Assembly (NCBI RefSeq): GCF_002943525.1
Contig: NZ_CP025394.1
Span: 682,001-746,000 of the forward strand
Direction: 5' to 3'
DNA: 64,000 nucleotides
From: Kitasatospora sp. MMS16-BH015
GTDB taxonomy: Bacteria > Actinomycetota > Actinomycetes > Streptomycetales > Streptomycetaceae
Shown: positions 1 through 8,059 of the stretch, piece after piece
Layout: each line of letters starts with the position of its first letter
How positions within the stretch are numbered: position 1 is the first letter of the stretch
Notes under the pieces: model-generated
Databases searched by the model: none
What the model saw: the letters and a program-made list of their open reading frames with translations, nothing else
Told to the model about the DNA's origin: nothing
Translations under genes and position numbers: made by a program

Positions 1-1
1 C

Positions 2-853
2 CTCGCCGACCGCCCCAACTTCCTCGGCCTGACCCTGGGCAACGAGGTCGACCAGTTCTCCGACGACCCCCACCCGGACCCGGACCGCTGCACCCAGGAC
101 CAGGCCGCCGACTGGCTCACCGACCTCCTCGGCGTCTGCACGGCCGCCGCCCCGCACCGCCTCCACACCCACGCCGAGTACGACGCCGTCTGGTACCAGG
201 ACGGTCACCCCTTCACCCCGGCCCACGCCACCCGCCTCGGCGCCCTCACCACCGTGCACTCCTGGGTCTTCAACGGCACCGCCCAGCGCCACGGCCACGC
301 GGCGGCGGCCACCACGGGCCACGCCGCCTACCTGATCGAGCTCGCCCACGCCTGGGCCGCCACCCCGAGCCGTCCGGTCTGGCTCCAAGAGGTGGGCGCC
401 CCAAGCCCGTTGGTCCCACCCGAGCAGGGCCCGGCCTTCACCGAGGCCACCGTCCGCGCGGCAGCCGACTGCACCGGCCTCTACGGCATCACCTGGTGGT
501 GCTCCCACGACGTCTCCCGCAGCCTGGCCGACTTCCCCGAACTCGAGTACGGCCTCGGTCTGTTGACCTCCGACCGCACCCTCAAGCCCGCTGCCCGCAG
601 CTTCGCCGCCCTGGCCACCGAACTCCGCCACGCACCCGAGCCGCCCCCGCGCACCACCGCCCTGCTCCTCGACCCGGCGGCCCCGCGCTCGGCCTGCGCC
701 CCGGGCTCCGCCTTCCACGACACCTGGTCCGCCCTGCACGCCGCCGGCCGCCGCCCGGCCATCGTGCTCACCCCGGCCGCGGCCGACCCCAGCCACCTCG
801 CCGCCCGCGGCATCACCGAACTCCTCTCCCCTGCACCCCCGCTGACCGCCTGA
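2..853 (+). CDS. Glycoside hydrolase, GH5-like (5' end outside window)
   Basis: Only the C-terminal 283 codons are present; the frame is open from base 2 and stops at TGA 851-853. Residues near the edge read LTLGNEVDQF, matching the Asn-Glu pair that carries the acid/base Glu in clan GH-A enzymes. Further on, WLQEVGAP fits the strand-end nucleophile Glu, followed by a Trp-rich stretch (GITWWCSHD) as in cellulase/mannanase (beta/alpha)8 barrels. The last 60 residues are Ala/Pro-rich and not diagnostic. I infer a beta-glycan or mannan hydrolase. Substrate and secretion cannot be judged without the N-terminus. Confidence 0.7.
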   Translation, partial: LADRPNFLGLTLGNEVDQFSDDPHPDPDRCTQDQAADWLTDLLGVCTAAAPHRLHTHAEYDAVWYQDGHPFTPAHATRLGALTTVHSWVFNGTAQRHGHAAAATTGHAAYLIELAHAWAATPSRPVWLQEVGAPSPLVPPEQGPAFTEATVRAAADCTGLYGITWWCSHDVSRSLADFPELEYGLGLLTSDRTLKPAARSFAALATELRHAPEPPPRTTALLLDPAAPRSACAPGSAFHDTWSALHAAGRRPAIVLTPAAADPSHLAARGITELLSPAPPLTA

Positions 854-891
854 TCCCGGCCACCGAAGTCGCAGGTCATCCGGCGCGGGGC

Positions 892-1830
892 TCAGGCCGG
901 CGGCCGCTCGCGCCACCAGGTGGCCGTGGCGCGGAAGGATTCGGGCCACGGGGTGGGGTGGAGGCCGAAGGCCTCGGTGAGGGCGGTGGAGTCCAGGGTG
1001 AAGGGCTGCTCGATCTGGTAGGCGATCTCGTCCAGCTCCCGGATGCGGGCGTTGAGCAGGCCGACGGCCCGCCGGAGGCGGCGGTTCACCGTGATCAGGC
1101 GGGGCTCGGCAGCGCCCACCGTGCGGCAGAACCGGAGCGCGAACTCACGCTGGCTCAGCTCCGGATGGCCGGGGACGTGCCAGGCACGCCCCCAGGCGCT
1201 CTCCTCGGTGGCCAGCAGCGCGAGGGTGCGGGCCGCGTCCGGCGCGTAGGTTCGGGCGTGCGGGAGAGTGGGGTTGCCGTAGAGGATCCCGGGACGGCCG
1301 GCCAGCAGCCGGGGGATCAGCAGCTTGCCCGTGTGGCTCTCGGTGACCCCGGGGCCGAAGTAGTCGGCGGCTCGGGCCTCCACCGCGCGCAGCCGGCCCG
1401 ATCGGTGGGCGGCCGCCGCCGCGAGCCACATCCCGGCGCGCAGCCGCCCCTTGGGGCCGCTCGCCGCCAGCGGCGACTGCTCGGTCAGCGGTGTGCTGGA
1501 CGGCCCGTAGGCGTAGAGGTTGCTCATCGTGACCAGGACGGCTCCGGTGCGCTCGGCCGCCGTCAGCAGCGCGGCGGCGAGCGGGGGCCACTCGCGTGAC
1601 CAGTGCTGGTAGCCGGGCGGATTGGCGCAGTTGTGGAGAGCCACCGCATCCCGGGCCAGCGCGCTGAGCAGCCCCGGCCCGGTGGCGTCGGCGGCGACCG
1701 GCTCGATCCGTCCGTGCTGCGGCGCGCGGCCGCGCCGGGTCACCACCCGCACCTCGTGCCCCTGTTCGGCGAGCAGCAGGGCGGTGGCCGACCCGACGGG
1801 GCCGGCTCCGACGATGACGTGCAGGGACAT
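892..1830 (-). CDS. NAD(P)-binding epimerase/dehydratase-like protein
   Basis: The protein of about 312 residues opens with a Rossmann fold (HVIVGAGPVGSATALLL, GxGxxG) followed by a beta-strand and Arg-rich loop (VVTRRGR) that would suit NADP. A central MSNLYAYGP stretch places a Tyr where extended SDR enzymes keep the catalytic Tyr, but no clear YxxxK follows, so the active site is atypical. ATG 1830 is chosen because GAGG lies 8 bases upstream; an in-frame GTG three codons earlier is the alternative. It is last in the minus-strand cluster that begins with the flavin monooxygenase at 5397, 36 bases after the hydrolase gene, so it is probably co-transcribed. Substrate unknown. Confidence 0.75.
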   Translation of the reverse strand: MSLHVIVGAGPVGSATALLLAEQGHEVRVVTRRGRAPQHGRIEPVAADATGPGLLSALARDAVALHNCANPPGYQHWSREWPPLAAALLTAAERTGAVLVTMSNLYAYGPSSTPLTEQSPLAASGPKGRLRAGMWLAAAAAHRSGRLRAVEARAADYFGPGVTESHTGKLLIPRLLAGRPGILYGNPTLPHARTYAPDAARTLALLATEESAWGRAWHVPGHPELSQREFALRFCRTVGAAEPRLITVNRRLRRAVGLLNARIRELDEIAYQIEQPFTLDSTALTEAFGLHPTPWPESFRATATWWRERPPA

Positions 1831-1866
1831 CTCCACCACCTCGGGGCAGGATTCAGGGCACCAGGC

Positions 1867-3597
1867 TCAGGACGGCACCGCGCTCAGGACCACCACCGAG
1901 GGCCGGTCCGGTCGGTGGTGCAGCTCCTGCTCGGCCGCTGCCTGCCGCGCCGCCGATCCGGTCGGCTCGCCGGTGCCGGGGTTGCGGGCGAAGCGGGGGT
2001 GGGCCCCGCTGGAGATCTGCAGGCGGATGCGGTGACCGGCCCGGAACCGGCAGGCGGTGGGGGCGAGTTCGAAGCGGATCCGGTGCACCTCGGCACTCCC
2101 CTGCGTGCTGATCCGGCGCAGGCCGTCGGTGATGTTCACGGACCGCCCGTCCGGGTGGACGTCGCACAGCCGGGCGAAGAAGTCGGTGTGCGGCAGGCTG
2201 GAGCGGACGTACAGCTCCACGGCCACCGGGCCGATGGCGTCCAGGTCGGCGGCGAGCGGCGTACTGGTGAAGGTAAGCACGTCGGGGCGGGCCTCCAGTC
2301 GCCGGTTGTCCCGGGGGCCCGCGCCCGGGCCCGTCCACGCGCCGCCGACGGCCGGGGTCGGGTCGGCGGGGTCGTAGCGGTAGCGCGAGGGCGGGCCGGG
2401 CGTCGGAGGCTCCAGGGCCAGACCACCGTGCGGGTGCAGGTACCAGCGCTGTTCGACCGCCTGCGGCGGCGGCCAGGCGGTGAAGCCGCGCCACCGGTCG
2501 GCGCCGAGGACGAACAGCCGCACCGGCTCGGCCAGTTCGGACGGCTCCGCCACCTCGGCCGCCTCGGACCGCTCGGACGGCTCAGCCGCCTCGGACGGGC
2601 GGCGGCCCGCGAACAGCTCGTCGAACCGGCGCAGCGAGTCGGCCATGAAGGTGGGCCACCAGCGGCCGATGGCCGTGTGCGTCCACGGCCCGACGGTGAG
2701 CCGGGGGGCCGCGCCGCTCGCGCGCAGCGCCGTGTACTGCTGCAGGGTCTGGGCGAGGAAGGCGTCGTACCAGTTGCCCTGGAGCAGGACGGGCACCGCG
2801 CTGCCCGCACCGAGCGCGCGGCTGTGGTCCGAGGCGGCCCAGTACGGGTCGTCCGGCCCGGGGTGGGCCAGCCAGGCGTCGAGGTGCGGGAGGTCCCGGC
2901 CGAGGGCGCGCCGGCAGGCCGCGGCGAGCGGGAGCTGGCCGTAGGCGGTCCGCAGCCGCCGCTGCTCGCGTAGCTGTCGGAGGTTGTCGCGCAGCGGGCC
3001 GCGCTTGGGGTGGCTGAGCATCGAGGCCCAGCCGGCCATCGTGTCCAGGGCGAACGCGCCGCCGGGCCAGGCCACTTGGGAGTACTCGTGCGGTCCCATC
3101 TGGATCACCGCGCCGCGGTGGCCCGGTGGCGGGTCGGCCAGCAGCGCCCACTGCACGTAGCCCAGGTAGCTGGCGCCGATGGTGGCGAACTCGCCGGAGT
3201 ACCACGGCTGTCGGTTCAGCCACTCGACGGTGTCCAGGCCGTCCGCGGCCTCGTGCACCCAGGGGTCGAGCGTGCCGCCCGAGCCGAAGGTGCCCCGGCA
3301 GCGCTGGACGAGCACCTGGTAGCCGCGCTCGGCGTAGAGCCGGCCGTAGAGGAAGCCGATCGGCAGATCCCAGCCGTAGAGGTTGCGGACCAGCAGGGTC
3401 GGCGGACGGCCGCCGTCGGCGGGGGCGTAGTGGTCGGCGAGCAGGTCGACGCCGTCGCGCATCGGGACCCGCAGATCCCGGGTGACCCGGACGGTCCGGG
3501 TGGCGGGCGGGAGGTGGAGCAGGCGGGCCACCGCGCGGGAGAGCAGGCTCCCGGTGGTGGTACGCCCGGTCGGCCGGATGAATTGCTCAACCGGCAT
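1867..3597 (-). CDS. CocE/NonD family hydrolase (X-Pro dipeptidyl-peptidase type)
   Basis: This 576-residue protein has the alpha/beta-hydrolase core of the CocE/NonD family. The nucleophile elbow reads ATIGASYLGYVQ (GxSYxG, Ser nucleophile), a later LLQGNWYDAF gives the catalytic Asp, and VGPWTHTAIG gives the His. The C-terminal 200 residues form the jelly-roll domain of X-Pro dipeptidyl-peptidases, including VNITDGLRR. No signal peptide is visible, so it is likely cytoplasmic. Its ATG overlaps the end of the upstream SnoaL-like gene by 11 bases, indicating translational coupling. Members hydrolyse amides and esters, including cocaine and glutaryl-acylase substrates. Here I infer hydrolysis of a product made by the neighbouring monooxygenase. 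Confidence 0.85.
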   Translation of the reverse strand: MPVEQFIRPTGRTTTGSLLSRAVARLLHLPPATRTVRVTRDLRVPMRDGVDLLADHYAPADGGRPPTLLVRNLYGWDLPIGFLYGRLYAERGYQVLVQRCRGTFGSGGTLDPWVHEAADGLDTVEWLNRQPWYSGEFATIGASYLGYVQWALLADPPPGHRGAVIQMGPHEYSQVAWPGGAFALDTMAGWASMLSHPKRGPLRDNLRQLREQRRLRTAYGQLPLAAACRRALGRDLPHLDAWLAHPGPDDPYWAASDHSRALGAGSAVPVLLQGNWYDAFLAQTLQQYTALRASGAAPRLTVGPWTHTAIGRWWPTFMADSLRRFDELFAGRRPSEAAEPSERSEAAEVAEPSELAEPVRLFVLGADRWRGFTAWPPPQAVEQRWYLHPHGGLALEPPTPGPPSRYRYDPADPTPAVGGAWTGPGAGPRDNRRLEARPDVLTFTSTPLAADLDAIGPVAVELYVRSSLPHTDFFARLCDVHPDGRSVNITDGLRRISTQGSAEVHRIRFELAPTACRFRAGHRIRLQISSGAHPRFARNPGTGEPTGSAARQAAAEQELHHRPDRPSVVVLSAVPS

Positions 3598-4012
3598 GGA
3601 TCAGGCCCAGGGTGGCGAGCAGCGTCAGGTTCTCGGCCGCGCTCCACCACTCGACGATCCGCCCGTCCTCCGTCCTGAGGATGTCGATGCCCCGGTTGGC
3701 GACGGAGGTGCCGGGCGCGGCGGTCGCACCGGGCAGGCCGCCCCGGTAGGTGCCGGTGAACTGCCAGCCGCCGGTGACCAGGTGGCCCTCGGCGAGCGGG
3801 CCGACCTCGGTGCGGTAGTGCAGGTCGGCGATGCCCAGCACGCCGCCGATCAGGGCCAGGGCGGCGTCGCGGTCGGTGACGGCACTCGGGTCCAGCGCGT
3901 CCGAGAGCTTCGGGGAGTGCACGGTCAGCCGTTCGGCGAGGATCTCCTTGCCGACGGCGAGATCGCCGTTCCACAGCGCGATCCAGCGCTCCCACAGCAG
4001 GTGGTTGTCCAT
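3587..4012 (-). CDS. SnoaL-like / NTF2-fold protein
   Basis: At 141 residues it matches the SnoaL-like, NTF2-fold family: a helical start (NHLLWERWIALWNGDL), a charged loop (HSPKLSDALDPSAV) and a C-terminal strand ending DGRIVEWWSAAENLTLLA, typical of the SnoaL_2 group. These small cone-shaped proteins act as polyketide cyclases, isomerases or hydratases, or just bind ligands. ATG 4012 is preceded by GGGAGAG at suitable spacing. It lies 32 bases after the monooxygenase gene and overlaps the start of the CocE-like gene, so it belongs to the same transcript. The catalytic role is inferred from family and context only. Confidence 0.8.
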   Translation of the reverse strand: MDNHLLWERWIALWNGDLAVGKEILAERLTVHSPKLSDALDPSAVTDRDAALALIGGVLGIADLHYRTEVGPLAEGHLVTGGWQFTGTYRGGLPGATAAPGTSVANRGIDILRTEDGRIVEWWSAAENLTLLATLGLIHAG

Positions 4013-4044
4013 GGTGGTCTCTCCCAGTTCAGCGGGTACCGGCT

Positions 4045-5397
4045 TCAGCGGGTACCGGCGGGGATCGGGGTACGAGGGGCGGGGGTCTGCACCGGGCCGC
4101 CGGGCACCAGGTGGCGGCGCCGGTCCCGGAGCAGTTGGCGCAGGTAGCGGTAGACGTCCAGTTCGACGGTGAGCTTCGGCGTGGCGGAGTAGCGCCGGCG
4201 GACCCTGCGCTCGTCGGCGGCGATCTCGGCCGCCATCCGCTGCCGATCCGGCAGCCGGGTGCGGCCCTGGATCAGGTCGGCGACCCACTCGGCCTGCGCC
4301 TCGGCGACGGGGGTGATGGCGCTGAGCGTCTTGGCGAAGCCGAGGAAGTACAGCCGGTCGTGGCCGGGCATCACCACCCGGCGGAAGAGCCGCATCGGCC
4401 CGGTCATCACCGGGGTCAACTCCGGTGGCAGGAAGGGGAAGCTGAACCTGAACCCGGTGCACCAGAGGATGGTGTCCACCTCGGCCACACTGCCGTCCGT
4501 GAACCGCACCTGCCGCCCGCCCTCGAAGCGTTCGATGCCGGGCCGGACCAGGATGCGGCCGGCCTTCACGGCCGGCAGGTAGCCCTCGCAGGTGGCCGGG
4601 TGGGTACGCAGGGCCAGGTGCCCCGGCGCGGGAAGGCCGTACTTGCTGATCCGGCCCTGCATCAGCCAGAGCATCGCGGTGAGGGTGACGCTCTGCACCC
4701 CGGGCGGGACGTACTTGGCGAACGGCAGGTTGACCTGGTCCGCCGGACGGCCGAAGAAGTACTTCGGGGTGATCCAGAAGCCGCGCCGGGCGCTCGAGTA
4801 CACCCGTGCCGCCACGGTGGACAGTTCGGTGGCGATGTCGCAGGCCGTGTTGCCGAAGCCGACCACCAGGACGCGCTTGCCGCGCAGCCCCTCGGCGGTC
4901 TTGTAGTCCTTGCTGTGCAGCTGGGTGCCGGTGAACTCGCCCGGGTAGCCGGGTTCGGGGAGCTTGGGGTCCCAGTGGAAGCCGTTGGCCACCAGCACGT
5001 GGGTGTAGTGGTGGCTCCCGCCGTCGCCGAGGGTGACCTGGTAGCCGCCGTCCGGCTCCTCGCGCACCTCGGCGACCTCGGTGCGGAAGCGGATGTGCGG
5101 CCGCAGGTGGAAGTGCTCGGTGTAGCGCTCCAGGTAGTCGAGCATCTGCGGGTGCCCGGGGAAGAGCGGGTACTCCCTCGGCATCGGGAACTTGGGGAAG
5201 TGACTCATGTCCCGGGAGCTGTTCAGCTCGATCGAGTCGTAGACCGCCGAGGCGCCGCTGTCGTTGCGAAAGCGCCACTGGCCCCCGATGTCGGAGCCCT
5301 TTTCGTAGACGTCGAACGGGATGCCCCGCTCCTTGAGGACCTGGGCCGCCGCCAGCCCACAGACCCCGGCCCCGATCACGCACACCCGTGCCGACAT
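4045..5397 (-). CDS. Flavin-containing monooxygenase (class B)
   Basis: The 450-residue protein starts with an FAD-binding fold (CVIGAGVCGLAAAQVL) and has the class B fingerprint FTGTQLHSKDY (FxGxxxHxxxY) near residue 165, followed by the NADPH-binding VVGFGNTACDIATEL. This fits N-hydroxylating or Baeyer-Villiger type flavin monooxygenases. ATG 5397 has GGGAGGAG upstream; a longer frame to 5448 lacks support. It is the first gene of a four-gene minus-strand run (monooxygenase, SnoaL-like, CocE-like hydrolase, epimerase-like). A Baeyer-Villiger oxygenase next to an ester hydrolase suggests ketone-to-ester oxidation followed by cleavage; this is inference. An IS element ends only 70 bases upstream. 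Confidence 0.85.
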   Translation of the reverse strand: MSARVCVIGAGVCGLAAAQVLKERGIPFDVYEKGSDIGGQWRFRNDSGASAVYDSIELNSSRDMSHFPKFPMPREYPLFPGHPQMLDYLERYTEHFHLRPHIRFRTEVAEVREEPDGGYQVTLGDGGSHHYTHVLVANGFHWDPKLPEPGYPGEFTGTQLHSKDYKTAEGLRGKRVLVVGFGNTACDIATELSTVAARVYSSARRGFWITPKYFFGRPADQVNLPFAKYVPPGVQSVTLTAMLWLMQGRISKYGLPAPGHLALRTHPATCEGYLPAVKAGRILVRPGIERFEGGRQVRFTDGSVAEVDTILWCTGFRFSFPFLPPELTPVMTGPMRLFRRVVMPGHDRLYFLGFAKTLSAITPVAEAQAEWVADLIQGRTRLPDRQRMAAEIAADERRVRRRYSATPKLTVELDVYRYLRQLLRDRRRHLVPGGPVQTPAPRTPIPAGTR

Positions 5398-5487
5398 CGG
5401 CTCTCCTCCCGGCTCACCGCCGCGCCCTGCCCCACTGCCTCGACCCACCGTGCACCGTAGGCGCTTAGGGCACGTATTCGGTTGTGA

Positions 5488-6090
5488 TCACGGGGCGGTT
5501 TTGGTGAGGTCTTTGATCCAGATCATCGCGCCGCGGAGGTGGAGGCCGGCGAGGTAGCTGCCGGGGGTCTTGTCGTATCGCGTGGCGATGCCTCGCCAGG
5601 CCTTCAGCTTGTTGATCAGGCGCTCGACGGTGTTCCGCTCCCTGTAGAGGTCGGTGTCGTGGCTGACGGGCCGGCCGCCCTTGCTGCCTTTCTTCTTCCG
5701 GTTGGCGGCCTGGTCCTTCTTCTCGGGGATGACCGCCTTGATACGGCGACCGCGCAGGTGGGCGCGGTTGGCGCGGGAGGAGTAGGCCTTGTCCCCGGCG
5801 ACCGCGTCGGGCCGGGTGCGGGGGCGGCCGACGGGCCCGCGGACCCGCACCTTCTCCAGGACGGGGATGAACTGCGGGCTGTCGGCGGCCTGCCCCTCGG
5901 TCAGAATGAACGCCAGCGGGCGGCACCTGCGCTCGCCGGCGACGTGGACCTTGCTGGTCTGTCCGCCTCTGGAGCGTCCGAGCAGGGCGGCCTTCAGGCG
6001 GAGCCTTCGCCTGCGTCGGACGCGTCGGAGCTCGTCCCGTTCCGGGTCGTGTGCGGTGTCCTGTCCGTCTTGTCCCTGCGGGCCGCCCCT
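5488..6090 (-). CDS. IS5-family transposase, C-terminal DDE frame (orfB), copy 1
   Basis: This frame has no convincing start of its own near its upstream end; it is open from the A-run at 6090 and reads through a basic linker into LLGRSRGGQTSKVHVAGE, then the second catalytic region (GDKAYSSRANRAHLRGR) and the final YRERNTVERLINKLKAWR, whose Glu completes the DDE triad. It is best read as the -1 frameshift continuation of orfA. Coordinates give the part decoded after the slip. All key catalytic segments are intact, so the element looks potentially active. Confidence 0.8.
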   Translation of the reverse strand, partial: RGGPQGQDGQDTAHDPERDELRRVRRRRRLRLKAALLGRSRGGQTSKVHVAGERRCRPLAFILTEGQAADSPQFIPVLEKVRVRGPVGRPRTRPDAVAGDKAYSSRANRAHLRGRRIKAVIPEKKDQAANRKKKGSKGGRPVSHDTDLYRERNTVERLINKLKAWRGIATRYDKTPGSYLAGLHLRGAMIWIKDLTKTAP

Positions 6091-6491
6091 TTTTGCCGGG
6101 CCTTCTCCGCCTCCTCGGCGGCCTTCTCCAGGTCGGCGAGCGTGTCGGGGTCAAGGTGCATCCCGGCGGCGTCGTGGTGGGCCCGGATGGTGGTGGAATC
6201 CACGCTGACCAGCGAGAGGTCCACCTCGCCCCGTCTGGCGGCTTCCGTGATCGCGCCCTCCAGCAGGGCCTCGAACACCCTGGCGTCCCTCCACTGCCGG
6301 AAGCGGTTGTGGACGGTCGACCAGGCGCCGAACTCGCTCGGCATCTCCCGCCACTGGCCGCCCGTCCGAAACCGCCAGATCACGCCCTCGAACTGGCGGC
6401 GCAGCCGCTCGGGGTACGGGCCGTACTCGCCGATCGGCAGGTACGGCTCGATGAACTCCCACTCGGCATCGGTCAGTTGCACACGCGTCAC
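5994..6491 (-). CDS. IS5-family transposase, N-terminal frame (orfA), copy 1
   Basis: This 165-residue frame carries the N-terminal DUF4096-type domain (LTDAEWEFIEPYLP, PERLRRQFEGVIWRFRTGGQWREMP) and the first catalytic Asp region (LSLVSVDSTTIRAHHDAAG). It ends without the rest of the DDE domain, which continues in the -1 frame. At 6089-6095 the minus strand reads CAAAAAG followed by GGG, an A-run where a -1 slip joins the two frames. The predicted fusion is about 334 residues. The unshifted product would be a truncated protein that could act as an inhibitor, as for other IS elements. Confidence 0.85.
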   Translation of the reverse strand: MTRVQLTDAEWEFIEPYLPIGEYGPYPERLRRQFEGVIWRFRTGGQWREMPSEFGAWSTVHNRFRQWRDARVFEALLEGAITEAARRGEVDLSLVSVDSTTIRAHHDAAGMHLDPDTLADLEKAAEEAEKARQKGAARRDKTDRTPHTTRNGTSSDASDAGEGSA

Positions 6492-6705
6492 ACAACACGA
6501 TCTACCGGATCAGGCACGAGCGCGAGGGCGAAACCCACAAAGTGATCACAACCCGATACGTGCCCTAAGGCCGCCTAGCGGCCGCCGCCTCGGCCCGGGC
6601 CGAAGGCTCATCCCGGACTTAAGGCATGCCGGTGACCCTCCGACTGCGTGCGAGCGGACCATCGGGTGAGCGAACCATCAGGCGAGCGGCACGAAGGGGG
6701 AGACG

Positions 6706-7986
6706 ATGACGGGGGAACTGTCCGCACAGGTCTGTGTGGTGGGCGGCGGGCCGGCCGGCCTGACGCTCGGGCTCGAACTGGCCCGGCAGGGTGTCGAGGT
6801 GGTGGTGGTCGAGCAGAGCGACCACTTCGACCGTTCGTTCCGCGGCGAGTCGATCTCACCGGACTCGGTCTGGCTGCTCGACCGGATCGGCCTCCTCGAC
6901 GGCCTGCGCGGCTCCCTCCTGGAGGTGCGCGGGATGGAGATCACCGACCGTGGCCGCACCGTGCTGACCACGGACTTCTCCCGGCTCCCGTACCCCTTCC
7001 CCTGCCCGGTGGAGCTGCCGCAGCCGGTGCTGCTGGCGGCACTCGCCGAGGCGGCGGACGAGCACGCGGGCTTCACCCTGCTACGGGGCACCCGGGTGGT
7101 GGAGCTGCTGACGGACGGGGGCACGGTGACCGGCGTCCACGGGGTTGGCCCGGCCGGGGCGGTGACGGTCCGCGCGGCGGTCACCGTCGCGGCGGACGGC
7201 CGGTTCAGCAAGGTACGTGAACTGGCCGGCCTGCGCAGCACCAGGATCCCGCTCGGCCGGGACGTCATCTGGCTCAAGCTGCCCTTCCCGCGCGAGTGGA
7301 GCAGCGACACCTACCGGGTGCGGATCGAGGGCGAACACCACGGGCTGTTCATCCCCACCTACCCGGACCAGCTGCGGGTGGGGTTGAACATCCCGCAGGG
7401 CGGGCTGCGGGCCCTGCGGGAGGCGGGGATCGGCGCCCTGCACCGCCGGCTCGACGCGCTGGCGCCGGAGTGCGCGCAGTCCGTCCGCACCGTGCTGCAC
7501 GGGTGGGCCAACACCACGGTGCTGAAGATCTTCACCACCGTCGTCCCGCAGTGGTCGCGGCCCGGCCTGGTGCTGGTCGGCGACGCGGCCCACACCCTCT
7601 CACCGGTCCTGGGCCAAGGGGTCAACCACGCCGTGGTCGACGCCGTCGCCCTGGCCGGGCTCCTCGGCCCGGTGCTGGCCGGCCGGGCGCCGGGCGAGCC
7701 CGAACTGACCGCCGCACTCGCCGAGTTCCAGCGCGGCCGGGAGGCTTCGGTGGCCCGCTCACGCGACCTCCAGCTGCGCCAGGAGGAGATGTTCGCCCGC
7801 TCCCGACCCCTCGCCATGGCGGGCCGCCGCGCCCTGTACCGGATCGTGGACCACAGCCCGGCGCTCCAGCGCCGGATCCTCGCAGGCGTCTACTACCAAC
7901 TCCAGGAGCAGGCCCTCAGGTCAGCTCACGGGGAGCCGGCGCGCACGGGGACCCCGTCCAGCCGACCGGTGCCCCGGGGGCATTGA
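6706..7986 (+). CDS. FAD-dependent monooxygenase (class A, PHBH fold)
   Basis: The 426-residue protein begins with the FAD dinucleotide fold QVCVVGGGPAGLTLGLEL and ends the core with LVGDAAHTLSPVLGQGVN, the GD motif that contacts the FAD ribityl chain. A middle segment (AAVTVAADGRFSKVRELAG) is the DG motif. These define class A aromatic or polyketide hydroxylases that use NAD(P)H and oxygen. GGGGGAG sits 3 bases before ATG 6706. It stands alone on the plus strand, diverging from the IS-capped oxidative cluster. Substrate is not evident; geranylgeranyl-reductase-like proteins share the fold, but the GD motif context favours a monooxygenase. Confidence 0.85.
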   Translation: MTGELSAQVCVVGGGPAGLTLGLELARQGVEVVVVEQSDHFDRSFRGESISPDSVWLLDRIGLLDGLRGSLLEVRGMEITDRGRTVLTTDFSRLPYPFPCPVELPQPVLLAALAEAADEHAGFTLLRGTRVVELLTDGGTVTGVHGVGPAGAVTVRAAVTVAADGRFSKVRELAGLRSTRIPLGRDVIWLKLPFPREWSSDTYRVRIEGEHHGLFIPTYPDQLRVGLNIPQGGLRALREAGIGALHRRLDALAPECAQSVRTVLHGWANTTVLKIFTTVVPQWSRPGLVLVGDAAHTLSPVLGQGVNHAVVDAVALAGLLGPVLAGRAPGEPELTAALAEFQRGREASVARSRDLQLRQEEMFARSRPLAMAGRRALYRIVDHSPALQRRILAGVYYQLQEQALRSAHGEPARTGTPSSRPVPRGH

Positions 7987-8059
7987 TCACGTACACCGCC
8001 CCTCCTCCCGCCCTGCGCCGGCGAAGGGCCGCTTTCCCGGCCCCACGGGCCGGCACCCC

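Larger units (their letters stand above)
5468..6565 (-). mobile_element. IS5-family (IS427-like) insertion sequence, copy 1
   Basis: The element is 1098 bp, bounded by imperfect inverted repeats of about 24 bp that begin GGGCACGTAT and run to TTGTGATCAC with two mismatches. Both ends are flanked by TA; joining the flanks gives an empty site centred on TTAA, consistent with the 2-bp TA duplication of the IS427 group. It carries two overlapping minus-strand reading frames of a DDE transposase. A second copy of identical length lies at 27067-28164. Transposase transcription points toward the flavin monooxygenase gene. Confidence 0.93.

Noticed and set aside
3587-5383. 598-codon minus-strand frame ending in the SnoaL-like protein
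   Set aside because: Only the last 141 codons look coding; the rest is a shadow of the flavin monooxygenase, and ATG 4012 has a good ribosome site.
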